Shown: one piece after another, positions 1 to 8,949 of the stretch
Numbering within the stretch: position 1 is the stretch's first letter
Layout: each line of letters opens with the position of its first letter
Assembly (NCBI RefSeq): GCF_021728395.1
Contig: NZ_JAKKCM010000001.1
Span: 186,001-250,000 of the forward strand
Direction: 5' to 3'
DNA: 64,000 nucleotides
From: Vibrio sp. J1-1
GTDB lineage: Bacteria > Pseudomonadota > Gammaproteobacteria > Enterobacterales > Vibrionaceae
The notes under the pieces: model-generated
The model's input: only the letters and a program-made list of their open reading frames with translations
Told to the model about the DNA's origin: nothing
Databases searched by the model: none
Position numbers and translations under genes: made by a program

Positions 1-2
1 TT

Positions 3-953
3 CGTGATATCAGCCGCTACAACGGCCGCGCGCTGATCATGCCAAACACCGTCCCACCTGTTACCAACACTGAAATGGCGCTAGCCTACCGCGATAGAAT
101 CCTTAAAGAACAACACGGCGAGCAATTTGAACCTTTAATGTCGCTGTACCTGACCGATAACACCTCTCCAGACGAAATTCGCGCCGCAAAAGCGACAGGC
201 AAAATTGTTGCTGCAAAATTATACCCAGCAGGTGCAACCACCAACTCTGATTCTGGCGTGACCAATGCGAAGAACATCTACCACGTTCTGGAAACAATGG
301 AAGAAGTCGGCATGCTACTTTTGGTTCATGGCGAAGTCACACATCACGATGTTGATATCTTCGACCGTGAAAAAGAGTTCCTTGATACGGTTCTTGCTCC
401 TATCGTTAATGATTTCCCAAATCTAAAAATTGTTCTGGAACACATCACCACCGCTGACGCCGCTAACTTCGTTAAAAACGCGTCTGATAACGTTGCGGCG
501 ACGATTACTGCTCACCACCTACTTTTCAACCGCAACCACATGCTTGTCGGTGGCATTAAGCCGCATTTCTACTGTCTGCCAATCCTAAAGCGCAATACCC
601 ACCAGCAAGCGCTGATTGAAGCGGCAACAAGCGGTAGTAAGAAATTCTTCCTGGGTACAGATTCAGCGCCACACGCAAAAGGTGCGAAAGAGTCGGCTTG
701 TGGCTGTGCGGGTTCATACACAGCACACGCAGCCGTTGAGCTATATGCTGAGGTATTCGACAAAGAAGGTAAACTGGAAAACCTAGAAGCATTTGCAAGT
801 TTCAATGGCCCAGACTTCTACGGTATTGCTCGTAACACCGATACAATTACCTTAGAAAAAGCCTCTTGGGATGTACCAGAAACTATGCCGTTTGGCAGTG
901 ACATCGTTGTTCCTATCCGTGCAAACGAACAGATTGAATGGCAAGTTAAATAA
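3..953 (+). CDS. pyrC: Dihydroorotase (5' end outside window)
   Basis: Dihydroorotase closes carbamoyl-aspartate to dihydroorotate, the third step of pyrimidine synthesis, in the cytosol. The reading frame is already open at the first bases, so about 30 N-terminal residues with the HxH metal ligands lie outside the window; the first internal Met at 39 is not the start. Visible family features are [13 protein letters not shown] (the carboxylated-lysine region), HGEVTH and EHITT (metal-ligand histidines), and LGTDSAPH (catalytic Asp). The protein aligns by eye with E. coli PyrC along its whole visible length. It is followed by a strong hairpin terminator and a convergent gene, so it ends its transcription unit. 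Confidence 0.96.
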   Translation, partial: RDISRYNGRALIMPNTVPPVTNTEMALAYRDRILKEQHGEQFEPLMSLYLTDNTSPDEIRAAKATGKIVAAKLYPAGATTNSDSGVTNAKNIYHVLETMEEVGMLLLVHGEVTHHDVDIFDREKEFLDTVLAPIVNDFPNLKIVLEHITTADAANFVKNASDNVAATITAHHLLFNRNHMLVGGIKPHFYCLPILKRNTHQQALIEAATSGSKKFFLGTDSAPHAKGAKESACGCAGSYTAHAAVELYAEVFDKEGKLENLEAFASFNGPDFYGIARNTDTITLEKASWDVPETMPFGSDIVVPIRANEQIEWQVK

Positions 954-984
954 GCGCTTCACTTAATTAACGCTAACAAATAAA

Positions 985-1034
985 AAGGGTCATGACTTTA
1001 TATCCACAAATGAAGTCATGACCCTTGTTGTTTT
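985..1034. terminator. Bidirectional terminator, pyrC / DUF808 gene
   Basis: The 14-bp perfect inverted repeat AAGGGTCATGACTT (985-998) and AAGTCATGACCCTT (1013-1026) has a 14-nt loop and is followed by GTTGTTTTTTT on the plus strand and by a short T run on the minus strand. It sits between convergent genes and can serve both. Confidence 0.9.
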
Positions 1035-1045
1035 TTTGGGTGAGA

Positions 1046-1951
1046 TTAATTCCCACGCACCTTTTCTATCAATGTCCAGGCACCAACGACAAGCAAACCG
1101 GCAACAAAGCCGATAAGACCGTTGAGTAAAATCGGTAACACTGCGGTGGCAAAAGAGTGACCACTAAAGTCCATCAAGATTGGCTCTACAAAGTGATGAA
1201 TGGCTGGCACATTGTGAACAATGATGCCCCCACCAACCAAAAACATCGCAGCCGTGCCGACTATGGTTAGCAATCTCATCAACTTCGGCGCAAAAGTTAC
1301 CAGTGCGTTCCCGACTTTTGCCATGAAACCTTTTCCTTTCGCGCGTACCTCAAGGTATAAGCCCAAGTCATCCAGCTTAACTATCCCAGCGACTAAGCCA
1401 TAAACACCAATGGTCATCACTATCGCAATCAGACTCACCACAATAACCTGCGTGACAAAACTGGCTTCTGAAACCGTACCTAAAGCAATCACAATAATTT
1501 CAGCAGAAAGAATAAAGTCGGTACGAATCGCCCCATTGACTTTCCGTTTCTCGAACGCTTCTACCGACTCTCCTTTATCCAGTATCTCTTCTTTTTCTTC
1601 GTGTGAATGAGCATGAGGAAAGAGTTTCTCTAGCACTTTCTCTGTGCCTTCAAAACAGAGAAATAAACCACCAAGCAGAAGCAATGGCATGATCAACCAA
1701 GGAATAATGGCACTAATGAGCAGCGCCGACGGTACCAAAATCAGTTTGTTCTTAAACGACCCCTTCGCCACGGCCCAAACAACAGGTATTTCACGTTCAG
1801 AGGCAACTCCTTGTACCTGCTGAGCGTTCAATGCTAAATCATCTCCTAACACACCTGCTGTCTTTTTCGCTGCCACTTTTGACATCACCGCGATGTCATC
1901 TAATACCGTGGCAATGTCATCTAACAGTGTGAGTAAACTTGCTCCAGCCAT
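1046..1951 (-). CDS. yedI: DUF808 / YedI-family inner membrane protein
   Basis: This 301-residue integral membrane protein belongs to the DUF808 (YedI) family; E. coli YedI has a similar length. The function of the family is not established. The N-terminal segment MAGASLLTLLDDIATVLDD is the typical family opening, followed by a cytosolic stretch containing KKTAGVLGDDLA and then several hydrophobic segments (about residues 75-100, 150-190, 230-290). A charged His/Glu-rich loop (HAHSHEEKEE, near residue 115) could bind metal, which is my inference. An AAAGAG ribosome binding site stands before the ATG. It is monocistronic and convergent with pyrC. Confidence 0.85.
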   Translation of the reverse strand: MAGASLLTLLDDIATVLDDIAVMSKVAAKKTAGVLGDDLALNAQQVQGVASEREIPVVWAVAKGSFKNKLILVPSALLISAIIPWLIMPLLLLGGLFLCFEGTEKVLEKLFPHAHSHEEKEEILDKGESVEAFEKRKVNGAIRTDFILSAEIIVIALGTVSEASFVTQVIVVSLIAIVMTIGVYGLVAGIVKLDDLGLYLEVRAKGKGFMAKVGNALVTFAPKLMRLLTIVGTAAMFLVGGGIIVHNVPAIHHFVEPILMDFSGHSFATAVLPILLNGLIGFVAGLLVVGAWTLIEKVRGN

Positions 1952-2139
1952 TTTTTATCTCTTTAAATGCAATCAGTTACATTAAACCTAGTCAAAATTA
2001 AAATGTATCACCACAAATATGCTCAGCAAAGTGATTATCTGGCAAAGATTATGGTAACGAGCGGTATTTTATATTGCTGTAAAGATAAGACACGTCTAGT
2101 CTTGTCTTACCTTTGAGTAAACAAAAGAAAAAAGTATAG

Positions 2140-3069
2140 ATGAAAAGCGGATACACTTACCCAATTGGTACCCCAGGGCAACCTTGGGGCGAAGCTGAAC
2201 GTAAAGCCTGGTTAGCCGAACGCGATGTTAAACGCAGCTATCCGGAAGAAGTCGTCAGTAAAATCGACACACTTCGCGACCGTTTTGATGTCGAGCAATA
2301 CGGTGCGCTCTCATATGACGAAGATCGTTTCCCACTATTTTGCATCAAAACACGCAACTGGGATTCAGCAAAGCCTGTTGTTCTTGTCACTGGTGGCGTG
2401 CACGGCTACGAAACCAGTGGTGTACATGGAGCATTAAAATTCGTGGACACAGAAGCTGAGCGTTACGCTGAGCACTTCAATATCGTAGTTGCGCCGTGTG
2501 TGAGCCCTTGGGGTTATGAAGTGATTAACCGCTGGAATCCAAACGCGATTGATCCGAACCGATCTTTCTATGCAAACAGCCCTGCGGAAGAGTCCGCTAA
2601 CCTCATCAAGCTTGTTGCGACACTGGGCGATGTATTAATGCACATTGATCTTCACGAGACGACTGACTCAGATGAAACCGAGTTCCGCCCTGCTCTGGCG
2701 GCTCGCGATGGTATTGAATACATCGAAGGTATGATCCCGGACGGTTTTTACACTGTAGGTGATTCGGAGAACCCACAACCAGAGTTCCAAAAAGCGGTGA
2801 TTGAATCGGTAGCAAAAGTGACGCACATTGCCCCAGCTGACGAGAAAGGTGAAATCATCGGCTCACCTGTTGTTCAAGTTGGCGTGATCAACTACCCAAT
2901 GGTGAAACTGGGATTATGTGGCGGTGTGACTAACTGCCAATATGGCACGACAACTGAAGTCTACCCTGACAGCCCGAAAGTCACTGACGAAGAGTGTAAC
3001 GACGCTCAGGTTGCAGCCGTTGTAGGCGGCCTGGATTACGTACTATCTCAGCTAAAGCCAACCGCATAA
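2140..3069 (+). CDS. M14-family zinc metallopeptidase (succinylglutamate desuccinylase-like)
   Basis: This 309-residue protein has the zinc site of M14 carboxypeptidases: H88-x-x-E91 in GGVHGYETSG and the third ligand H172 in MHIDLHETTD. An NPNAIDPNRSF segment supplies the substrate-carboxylate arginine typical of the family. No signal peptide is visible, so it is probably cytosolic. Such enzymes trim C-terminal residues from peptides or deacylate N-acyl amino acids; the substrate cannot be read from sequence. The ATG at 2140 follows an A/G-rich stretch (AAGAAAAAAG). It is monocistronic, with its own terminator downstream. Confidence 0.85.
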   Translation: MKSGYTYPIGTPGQPWGEAERKAWLAERDVKRSYPEEVVSKIDTLRDRFDVEQYGALSYDEDRFPLFCIKTRNWDSAKPVVLVTGGVHGYETSGVHGALKFVDTEAERYAEHFNIVVAPCVSPWGYEVINRWNPNAIDPNRSFYANSPAEESANLIKLVATLGDVLMHIDLHETTDSDETEFRPALAARDGIEYIEGMIPDGFYTVGDSENPQPEFQKAVIESVAKVTHIAPADEKGEIIGSPVVQVGVINYPMVKLGLCGGVTNCQYGTTTEVYPDSPKVTDEECNDAQVAAVVGGLDYVLSQLKPTA

Positions 3070-3105
3070 ATTGATAAAATCTTAATGTAATTCCACCAAG
3101 TTACC

Positions 3106-3158
3106 GCTTCCACTCTCATATAGTGTCCCAATATGAGAGTGGAAGCTGTCCTTTTATT
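3106..3158 (+). terminator. Terminator after M14 peptidase gene
   Basis: A 16-bp perfect stem, GCTTCCACTCTCATAT (3106-3121) with its complement at 3131-3146, has a 9-nt loop and is followed by TGTCCTTTTATT. It separates the peptidase gene from the convergent nos operon and may also stop nosL transcription. Confidence 0.88.
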
Positions 3159-3199
3159 GGGCTAAGGCTAAACACTGCTATCCCAGATAGCCACCATAA

Positions 3200-3715
3200 T
3201 CACAGCATATCGAGGGTGATCTCACCAAAACGATAAACTTTACCACCAAATTGATCAGCAAAGTACGTTGCATCTTTCTGCTTACTAAAACTTGCCAGTG
3301 TTGAACCCATAGATCCTTTTTGAGACGAACCGATGACGTACCAGGCCTCTCGTCCATCGATAAAGTATTCATCTTCAGGTTTTTGCCATGGGGTTTTGCT
3401 CATGTCATGAACATAAACTTCTTTTATTTGACGCTGATTGTCTGGTTGTAAAATGTAGTTGAATAGGTCTTTGGTAGAACAGAACTTTTGCATAGATTGA
3501 GTCGATTTATTGTAGCCTTCTCCCTTTGGCCCAGGAAAACGACTGATGAGCATGCCACACAGGTGGCATTCATCTGATTGTTCAATGCTGACTGCTCGAT
3601 GAACCATAGCATTCTGTTCAGCTTGCGGGTCGCTGCAGGCTGTAATAACAACAGAAAGTAGTATTATGTTGAGGTATTTCAATTTGGTTAAGTATTGAAT
3701 GAGTAGTTTATGCAT
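3200..3715 (-). CDS. nosL: NosL copper-chaperone lipoprotein
   Basis: NosL is the outer-face copper lipoprotein that delivers Cu(I) for assembly of the CuZ centre of nitrous-oxide reductase. The 171-residue product has an N-terminal hydrophobic segment ending in the lipobox VITAC (Cys27) and the diagnostic copper motif C50-H-L-C53-G-M55. I start at 3715 (MHKLLIQ) because AGGAG lies 6 nt upstream; the longer reading frame to 3751 has no such site. It is the last gene of the nos operon, 37 nt after nosY. Confidence 0.93.
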   Translation of the reverse strand: MHKLLIQYLTKLKYLNIILLSVVITACSDPQAEQNAMVHRAVSIEQSDECHLCGMLISRFPGPKGEGYNKSTQSMQKFCSTKDLFNYILQPDNQRQIKEVYVHDMSKTPWQKPEDEYFIDGREAWYVIGSSQKGSMGSTLASFSKQKDATYFADQFGGKVYRFGEITLDML

Positions 3716-3752
3716 CAGAGCTCCTAAATTTGGTGTTTTGAACGGCAGCAAT

Positions 3753-4574
3753 TTATAGTTTTTGATGTCGAAACAATATCGAAGCGAGTCCTAAAGGCGC
3801 TAAGACCCAAGCGACCATAATCATAATGAGAGTCGTTGCAGATTGACTTTGGTTGATAGCAATCGCCAGTACGCCATCGATGTCACCAGTGTTTAAATTT
3901 GTCAGGTTGATGAGACGGAACAAATCGGTTGGGTTAAATAGCATTACCTGAATCAGGAAGGTTTGACTTAGCCCCTCTTCGACACCAATTAATACTGCCA
4001 ATAATGCCAGATCAAAAACCAGCACGAATAAGAACCATACCAACAGAGCAATCCCTGCGGCTTTAGACTTTTCACTGACCGATAAACTGATTACATAAGC
4101 CAGAGCGATAAAGCTCCAGCCTAGAAGCATGGCTGAAAAGATAAACAAACTAAATGCAGGTAGTACGTCAGTACTGCCCGTAACGAAAGCCATTAGTACA
4201 CCAGCACTACCAAAGCCTAACAGCGTCGACAAACCAATAATTGTCGCCTGACCGAAAAACTTTCCGGCCAGAAGTTGGTGGTGGCTCAAAGGATAGGTCA
4301 TGAGTAGCAATAGAGTTCCAGATTCCCGCTCACCAATAAAACTGTCGTAGCTCAGCAGTAACGCAATAAGAGGAATTAAAAATACCGCAAGGCTGGATAA
4401 ACTGGCTATCGTGCTGGAAAGAGAGACTACATTTAACTGGCCAGATGCGGCTGAACCATAATAGCTAAGCCCAATAGCCAGCACAGCGAAAATAAAAGTA
4501 ATAGATAAAAACCAACGATTACGTAAACCATCCTGAAATTCTTTTAATGCAACGATCATTACGGGTGGCATCAT
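3753..4574 (-). CDS. nosY: NosY, ABC permease for NosZ copper-centre maturation
   Basis: This 273-residue membrane protein has six hydrophobic segments and contains SYDSFIGERESGTLLLLMTY, the conserved loop of ABC-2-type permeases. NosY pairs with NosF as the transporter that works with periplasmic NosD in building the copper-sulfur site of NosZ. The start overlaps the end of nosF by 4 nt (ATGA), so the two are translationally coupled, which fits a stoichiometric transporter. Position and family leave little doubt. Confidence 0.93.
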   Translation of the reverse strand: MMPPVMIVALKEFQDGLRNRWFLSITFIFAVLAIGLSYYGSAASGQLNVVSLSSTIASLSSLAVFLIPLIALLLSYDSFIGERESGTLLLLMTYPLSHHQLLAGKFFGQATIIGLSTLLGFGSAGVLMAFVTGSTDVLPAFSLFIFSAMLLGWSFIALAYVISLSVSEKSKAAGIALLVWFLFVLVFDLALLAVLIGVEEGLSQTFLIQVMLFNPTDLFRLINLTNLNTGDIDGVLAIAINQSQSATTLIMIMVAWVLAPLGLASILFRHQKL

Positions 4575-5539
4575 GATGTTATCTCCGGCGAACTAAGTAT
4601 GCACTCAGTTGGGTTTAAACCAGTGTCATGCTGAGTGGTTGTCTTGTCTTGTTTTAGATAGTACTGATAGAGTTGTGTTAGGCTGGCTGACTCAACGTTG
4701 ATATCGGTTAGTTCATTACAGCTCAACAGTTGACGGATAACCTCTAACTTTTGCTTTTCAGGTACCTGCAACTGATCTGTACCTGTCTGCCATTGAACTA
4801 ATCTCGAGTCGTTTTCTATAAGTCGGGAAAGGTGCGGAACATTGATGGTTGCCGGAAGATTCGCCTGCTTGCGCAAATGATCTAAGCTTCCAATGGCTTT
4901 CTGCTGACCTTTCGCCAGAATTAAGGCTCTGTCTATGTGTTGTTCGACGCCGGGTAGAACATGAGAACAAAGAATCACACTGGCACCATTAGCTTTTAGC
5001 TGGTCAACGCGCTGATAGAAGTCTTGAGTAGCGATAGGGTCCAGTCCAACGGTGGGTTCGTCTAATAGTAATAGCTTAGGGTTGCCCAGGAAGGCCTGTG
5101 CGAGACCCAGACGTTGCCGCATCCCTTTCGAATACTGTTTTACTTGTCTGTTTTGAGCATGAGTCAAACCGACCTGTTCTAATAATTCATATACTTCTTG
5201 CTTGGCAACTCGTTTGAGCCGGGCAAAGTAGGTAAGTACTTCTAGTCCTGTCAGTTGTTCGTAAAAACTGACGTTTTCCGGCAGGTAACCAATTTTTCGA
5301 CGGCTTAGCCATGCTTGTTGTGATAGAGGGTCTACGCCAAAAACACGTGCCTGTCCACTACTGGCCGGGGTTACTCCTAAGATGATTTTCATCATAGTGG
5401 TTTTACCTGCACCGTTGTGACCAAACAGCCCGAGCACCTCTCCCGGATTTAAAGTCAGGTTTATAGTATGCAGCGCAGTGAGCTGTTGGTATTTTTTGCT
5501 TGTCTCACTCAATGTAAGAATGGGCGTTTCGGCTGTCAT
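4571..5539 (-). CDS. nosF: NosF, ABC ATPase for NosZ maturation
   Basis: ABC ATPase of 322 residues, which drives the NosY permease. Walker A GHNGAGKT is near residues 40-47, the signature YSKGMRQRLG near 140, and Walker B LLLLDEPTVGLD near 160, followed by the H-loop ILCSHVL. A C-terminal domain of about 100 residues follows the nucleotide-binding domain, as in other NosF proteins. The gene starts 34 nt downstream of nosD and overlaps nosY by 4 nt. Confidence 0.94.
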   Translation of the reverse strand: MTAETPILTLSETSKKYQQLTALHTINLTLNPGEVLGLFGHNGAGKTTMMKIILGVTPASSGQARVFGVDPLSQQAWLSRRKIGYLPENVSFYEQLTGLEVLTYFARLKRVAKQEVYELLEQVGLTHAQNRQVKQYSKGMRQRLGLAQAFLGNPKLLLLDEPTVGLDPIATQDFYQRVDQLKANGASVILCSHVLPGVEQHIDRALILAKGQQKAIGSLDHLRKQANLPATINVPHLSRLIENDSRLVQWQTGTDQLQVPEKQKLEVIRQLLSCNELTDINVESASLTQLYQYYLKQDKTTTQHDTGLNPTECILSSPEITS

Positions 5540-5573
5540 AGGGTTACTCTGATGTCGGATGATTTAAGGAGCA

Positions 5574-6881
5574 TTAGGGATGCTCAGTTTGTAAATTATT
5601 GAACTCCTTGCTGGAGTGAGCTATTGGTGCGAGCAAAGGAAAGCTGTCTTTTACGCCAGCAGGCTTAAGGACCGGAAACTGCTTTTGGATCCAGCGCAGC
5701 ATTAATAAAGCAGGGCTATCTAACAGTATTTTTGCTTCCGGATATTTCCAAATGAGTTTGTCTATTCCGTCATTTGGCTCAAAAGGGGTATCACCCCGCT
5801 GGTCGTGGTTGAGATCCCATCCTAAATAATTGCTCCAGTAGTTTCCGGTCCCATCCTTGCTCCACTCTTGTTCTCGATTAACAACATATTTGATTTGCAC
5901 TGGGTTGTTGATAAAGCTGTTGCCATACACCTGAACGTTTTCCGAACCTGCGGTAAGGTGAATGCCAATTTCTGCCGTTTCAATGGTGTTATAGCTGATG
6001 GTGTTGTAGCCGGAGTTGTAGATGAATAGCCCTTTCCCGTCGCGACCGTTAACTTTGTGCTCCGGCTTAGTCCAGACATGCTTGATCTGATTGTGACTTA
6101 TTGTTGAATACGTGATGAAATTCATCAAAATACCATAGTCTTCACTATCACGACTGATGTTATTGGTGACGGTTAACTGGCGTGAACTCATTAAGGCGTA
6201 GCCTGCTCTGGTTTGATAGGCGAGATTGCCTTCAACCCGGTTGCTGTGGGAATACATATAGTGAATACCATAACGAAGGTTGTGCATGGTATTATTGAGC
6301 AATTCATTGTTCTGACTGGCGATAATATAAAGTCCGTCACGGGTATTGCTGACATTATTCCCTTCTACTGTGACATTCTTTACCTGGGATAACTGAATTC
6401 CGTTGCCTCTGTCAGCGGAACGTAACTGTGGGTTACCAATAATCGTATTGTTGATGACCTCAATATTTTGACCACCTTGTAGCCATATCCCAAAGCCGTC
6501 TCCCTGTAAGTGGTTATCCTTAATAACCAGATGATTAGCGCTTTTATCTGCATAGATAGCAGCGTTTTCTTCGGTTAAGTTGTGCCCCCAGTTACCAATT
6601 TTTACACCAATAATTTGAATATTATCACTTTTTAATAACAGCCCATGTCCTTTGCCGTTAGCATTGAGAACTGCTCGTGATGAACCTTGTAACGTAATGC
6701 CATGGCGAATGATAAAATTACCATTGTACTCTCCATCGGAGAGGATAATCTGATCGCCATTAACCGCGGCGTCTAATATCCGTTGTAAATCATCGTCTTC
6801 TGTTACCTTAATTGTTGCCGCAAAAGCGTTACCCTGCAGGGATAATAGTATGACTAATGCAATGAAACGATAGAGCATCAC
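5574..6881 (-). CDS. nosD: NosD, periplasmic CuZ maturation protein
   Basis: NosD is a periplasmic protein needed to insert the CuZ cluster into NosZ, working with the NosFY transporter. The 435-residue product has a signal peptide (cleavage near GNAFA-ATIK). The body, from about residue 60 to 340, is a series of Asn-rich right-handed beta-helix repeats (IQIIGVKIGNWG, LVIKDNHLQGDG, IEVINNTIIGN, LLNNTMHNLRYG, TISHNQIKHV), the CASH/parallel beta-helix type. A short C-terminal segment has the hydrophobic patch ILLDSPALLMLRWIQ. It lies 78 nt after nosZ across a stable hairpin, so its expression may be lower than that of nosZ. Confidence 0.93.
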   Translation of the reverse strand: MMLYRFIALVILLSLQGNAFAATIKVTEDDDLQRILDAAVNGDQIILSDGEYNGNFIIRHGITLQGSSRAVLNANGKGHGLLLKSDNIQIIGVKIGNWGHNLTEENAAIYADKSANHLVIKDNHLQGDGFGIWLQGGQNIEVINNTIIGNPQLRSADRGNGIQLSQVKNVTVEGNNVSNTRDGLYIIASQNNELLNNTMHNLRYGIHYMYSHSNRVEGNLAYQTRAGYALMSSRQLTVTNNISRDSEDYGILMNFITYSTISHNQIKHVWTKPEHKVNGRDGKGLFIYNSGYNTISYNTIETAEIGIHLTAGSENVQVYGNSFINNPVQIKYVVNREQEWSKDGTGNYWSNYLGWDLNHDQRGDTPFEPNDGIDKLIWKYPEAKILLDSPALLMLRWIQKQFPVLKPAGVKDSFPLLAPIAHSSKEFNNLQTEHP

Positions 6882-6924
6882 TGTCCTCTTCGGCTTATAT
6901 CAGGTTTAATTACGATGCAGGAAT

Positions 6925-6953
6925 GAAACGCTATCGACTGGCGATAGCGTTTC
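6925..6953 (-). other. nosZ-nosD intercistronic hairpin
   Basis: A 12-bp perfect stem, GAAACGCTATCG (6925-6936) and its complement (6942-6953), with a 5-nt loop lies just after the nosZ stop. No T run follows on the minus strand, so it looks like an RNA-stabilising or processing hairpin rather than a simple terminator. Confidence 0.7.
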
Positions 6954-6959
6954 TGACGA

Positions 6960-8864
6960 TTATGCCTCAACCAGCATACGCCCGCGCATTTCCATATGTA
7001 GCGCGTGACAGAACCAGTTACAGTAGTACCATTGTACGCCTGGTTTATCAGCGATAAAGGTGACTGACGCTGTAGCTTGCGGACCGATTTCCATTTGAAC
7101 ACCATGGTTTGTCATACAGAAACCATGTGTGACATCTTCGACCATATCCAGGTTAGTCACAACGACGGTCACCTCGTCACCAAGTTTTACTTTGAACTCT
7201 GTCATGCCAAAGTTAGGAGCGATTGAGGTCATGTAAACACGGACTTTATTACCTTCACGGATAACTTTGTTCTGTGTCATGACATCAACACCATCTTTTT
7301 CTGCCATTGCTACAGTTTCTGCAAACAGCGGATCATCACGTGTCCACAGTTTTTGTGGTTTAACGATACTGCGGTGGACGATCATGCAGTCATGAGGTTC
7401 AGCATAAGTTGGACCATCATGTACTAACTTCATTTCTTCGCCGGAAATATCGATAAGCTGATCATTTTCCGGGCGTAGCGGGCCGACAGGAAGGAAGCGG
7501 TCTTTGGAAAACTTACACAGTGAAACGAGCCATTTTCCGTCAGCATCGCGGGTTTCACCTTGTGAGGTATGGTTATGCCCAGGTTGATAGTGTACGTCCA
7601 GTTTTTGGCGCAGATAATTCACCTTTTCACCATTATATGCCTTGATGGCGTCTTCAACGTTCCATTTGGCAATCTGGCTATCAAGGAACAGGGTCGTGTA
7701 TGCATTCCCCCGGTTATCAAATGCTGTGTGTAGCGGCCCAAGGCCTAATTCTGGTTCTGCAACGATGGTATCCCGAGGCTGAATGCTATCATTGAAAAGG
7801 TCATCAAGTTTATCGATAGCAATTACAGATACAGTGGGAGATAGTTTGCCATTGGCAACAAAGTATTTTCCGTCAGAAGAGGTGTTTAAACCGTGAGGGG
7901 ATTTAGGAACCGGAATGTAACGAGTGAGCTCTGAGCCTTTGCGACCGTCAAGTACCGGTACGTTGTTGCCATTGTAGGTTTTATAATTGCCTGCTTTTAA
8001 CGCTTGTTCACATCGTGCCAGGTTAAAGACCACAACATGGTCACGTTCTGCGGTAATCATCTCTGCTAAGTTCATGCCCATTTCGGAGTTATAGCAGGTT
8101 GACGCAAAATACTTGCCGTCATAATCAGCATCAGTGTTGTCGAGGTTTCCATCGACCATCACCTGGAATGCTACTTCCATTTTTTCCGCGTCGATAACAT
8201 TGAAGAGTGAACGATAAGTACTCACGTCTTCCAGATTAGACTTCCCGTCATTATTCATCGGGATCTCAAACTCACCGTTACAGACGACATACTTAGTTTC
8301 AGGTACTTTTTGTACCCGTAATCCATGAATTGCCTGCACGTTTGGTACGGTGAGCATTTTGTCTGTTTTCATTACGTTACATCGAATACGTGCAACTCGG
8401 GTGTTGGCTTTATCGTTGATAAATACATACTTACCGTTATATCGGCCGTCAGTCATGCTCATATGTGGGTGGTGTGAGTCACCAGTTAGTAAGTGAGCGC
8501 TATCACCTTTGATACGCTTACTTTCGTTGGTAATTCCCCAACCAGTCGCACTGTCGACATTAAATACAGGGATACGCATTAATTCACGCATGGACGGAAG
8601 ACCAAGAATACGAACTTCTCCGGAATGGCCACCACTCCAAAAACCGTAATACTCGTCCATATCACCTGGGTGTACAACAGCAGAGTTACTCACTTCCTGT
8701 GCTTTTGCCTGTGCCATTGAAGCAAACATAGCGGCAGACATAGGAGCAACAGCAGCACCTAAACCAATGGCTGCACTCTTACCAAAAAATTTACGCCGTG
8801 ATTCATCCACTGGCGCATCACTATCGATTTGTGTTGGTAGTCCGTTATTCTTGGGGTCACTCAT
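6960..8864 (-). CDS. nosZ: Nitrous-oxide reductase NosZ, Tat-exported (clade I)
   Basis: NosZ reduces N2O to N2 in the periplasm, the last step of denitrification. The 634-residue protein begins with a twin-arginine signal ([17 protein letters not shown], near residue 22), so it is folded in the cytosol and exported by Tat, the pattern of clade I enzymes. The beta-propeller domain carries the CuZ histidine motifs [12 protein letters not shown] and GHNHTSQG. The C-terminal cupredoxin domain has the complete CuA motif: C615, W617, C619, H623 and M626, plus the upstream His in EDVTHGFCM. Length and ligands indicate a functional enzyme. nosR is directly upstream and the maturation genes are downstream. 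Confidence 0.97.
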   Translation of the reverse strand: MSDPKNNGLPTQIDSDAPVDESRRKFFGKSAAIGLGAAVAPMSAAMFASMAQAKAQEVSNSAVVHPGDMDEYYGFWSGGHSGEVRILGLPSMRELMRIPVFNVDSATGWGITNESKRIKGDSAHLLTGDSHHPHMSMTDGRYNGKYVFINDKANTRVARIRCNVMKTDKMLTVPNVQAIHGLRVQKVPETKYVVCNGEFEIPMNNDGKSNLEDVSTYRSLFNVIDAEKMEVAFQVMVDGNLDNTDADYDGKYFASTCYNSEMGMNLAEMITAERDHVVVFNLARCEQALKAGNYKTYNGNNVPVLDGRKGSELTRYIPVPKSPHGLNTSSDGKYFVANGKLSPTVSVIAIDKLDDLFNDSIQPRDTIVAEPELGLGPLHTAFDNRGNAYTTLFLDSQIAKWNVEDAIKAYNGEKVNYLRQKLDVHYQPGHNHTSQGETRDADGKWLVSLCKFSKDRFLPVGPLRPENDQLIDISGEEMKLVHDGPTYAEPHDCMIVHRSIVKPQKLWTRDDPLFAETVAMAEKDGVDVMTQNKVIREGNKVRVYMTSIAPNFGMTEFKVKLGDEVTVVVTNLDMVEDVTHGFCMTNHGVQMEIGPQATASVTFIADKPGVQWYYCNWFCHALHMEMRGRMLVEA

Positions 8865-8949
8865 TATTATGTCTCCGTTTGCTAAGTTAGTGCTTCTTTA
8901 CATTCAGTTTTCATGTAGTTAAAGCTTATAGAGTACTTTTGTGTTGCAC

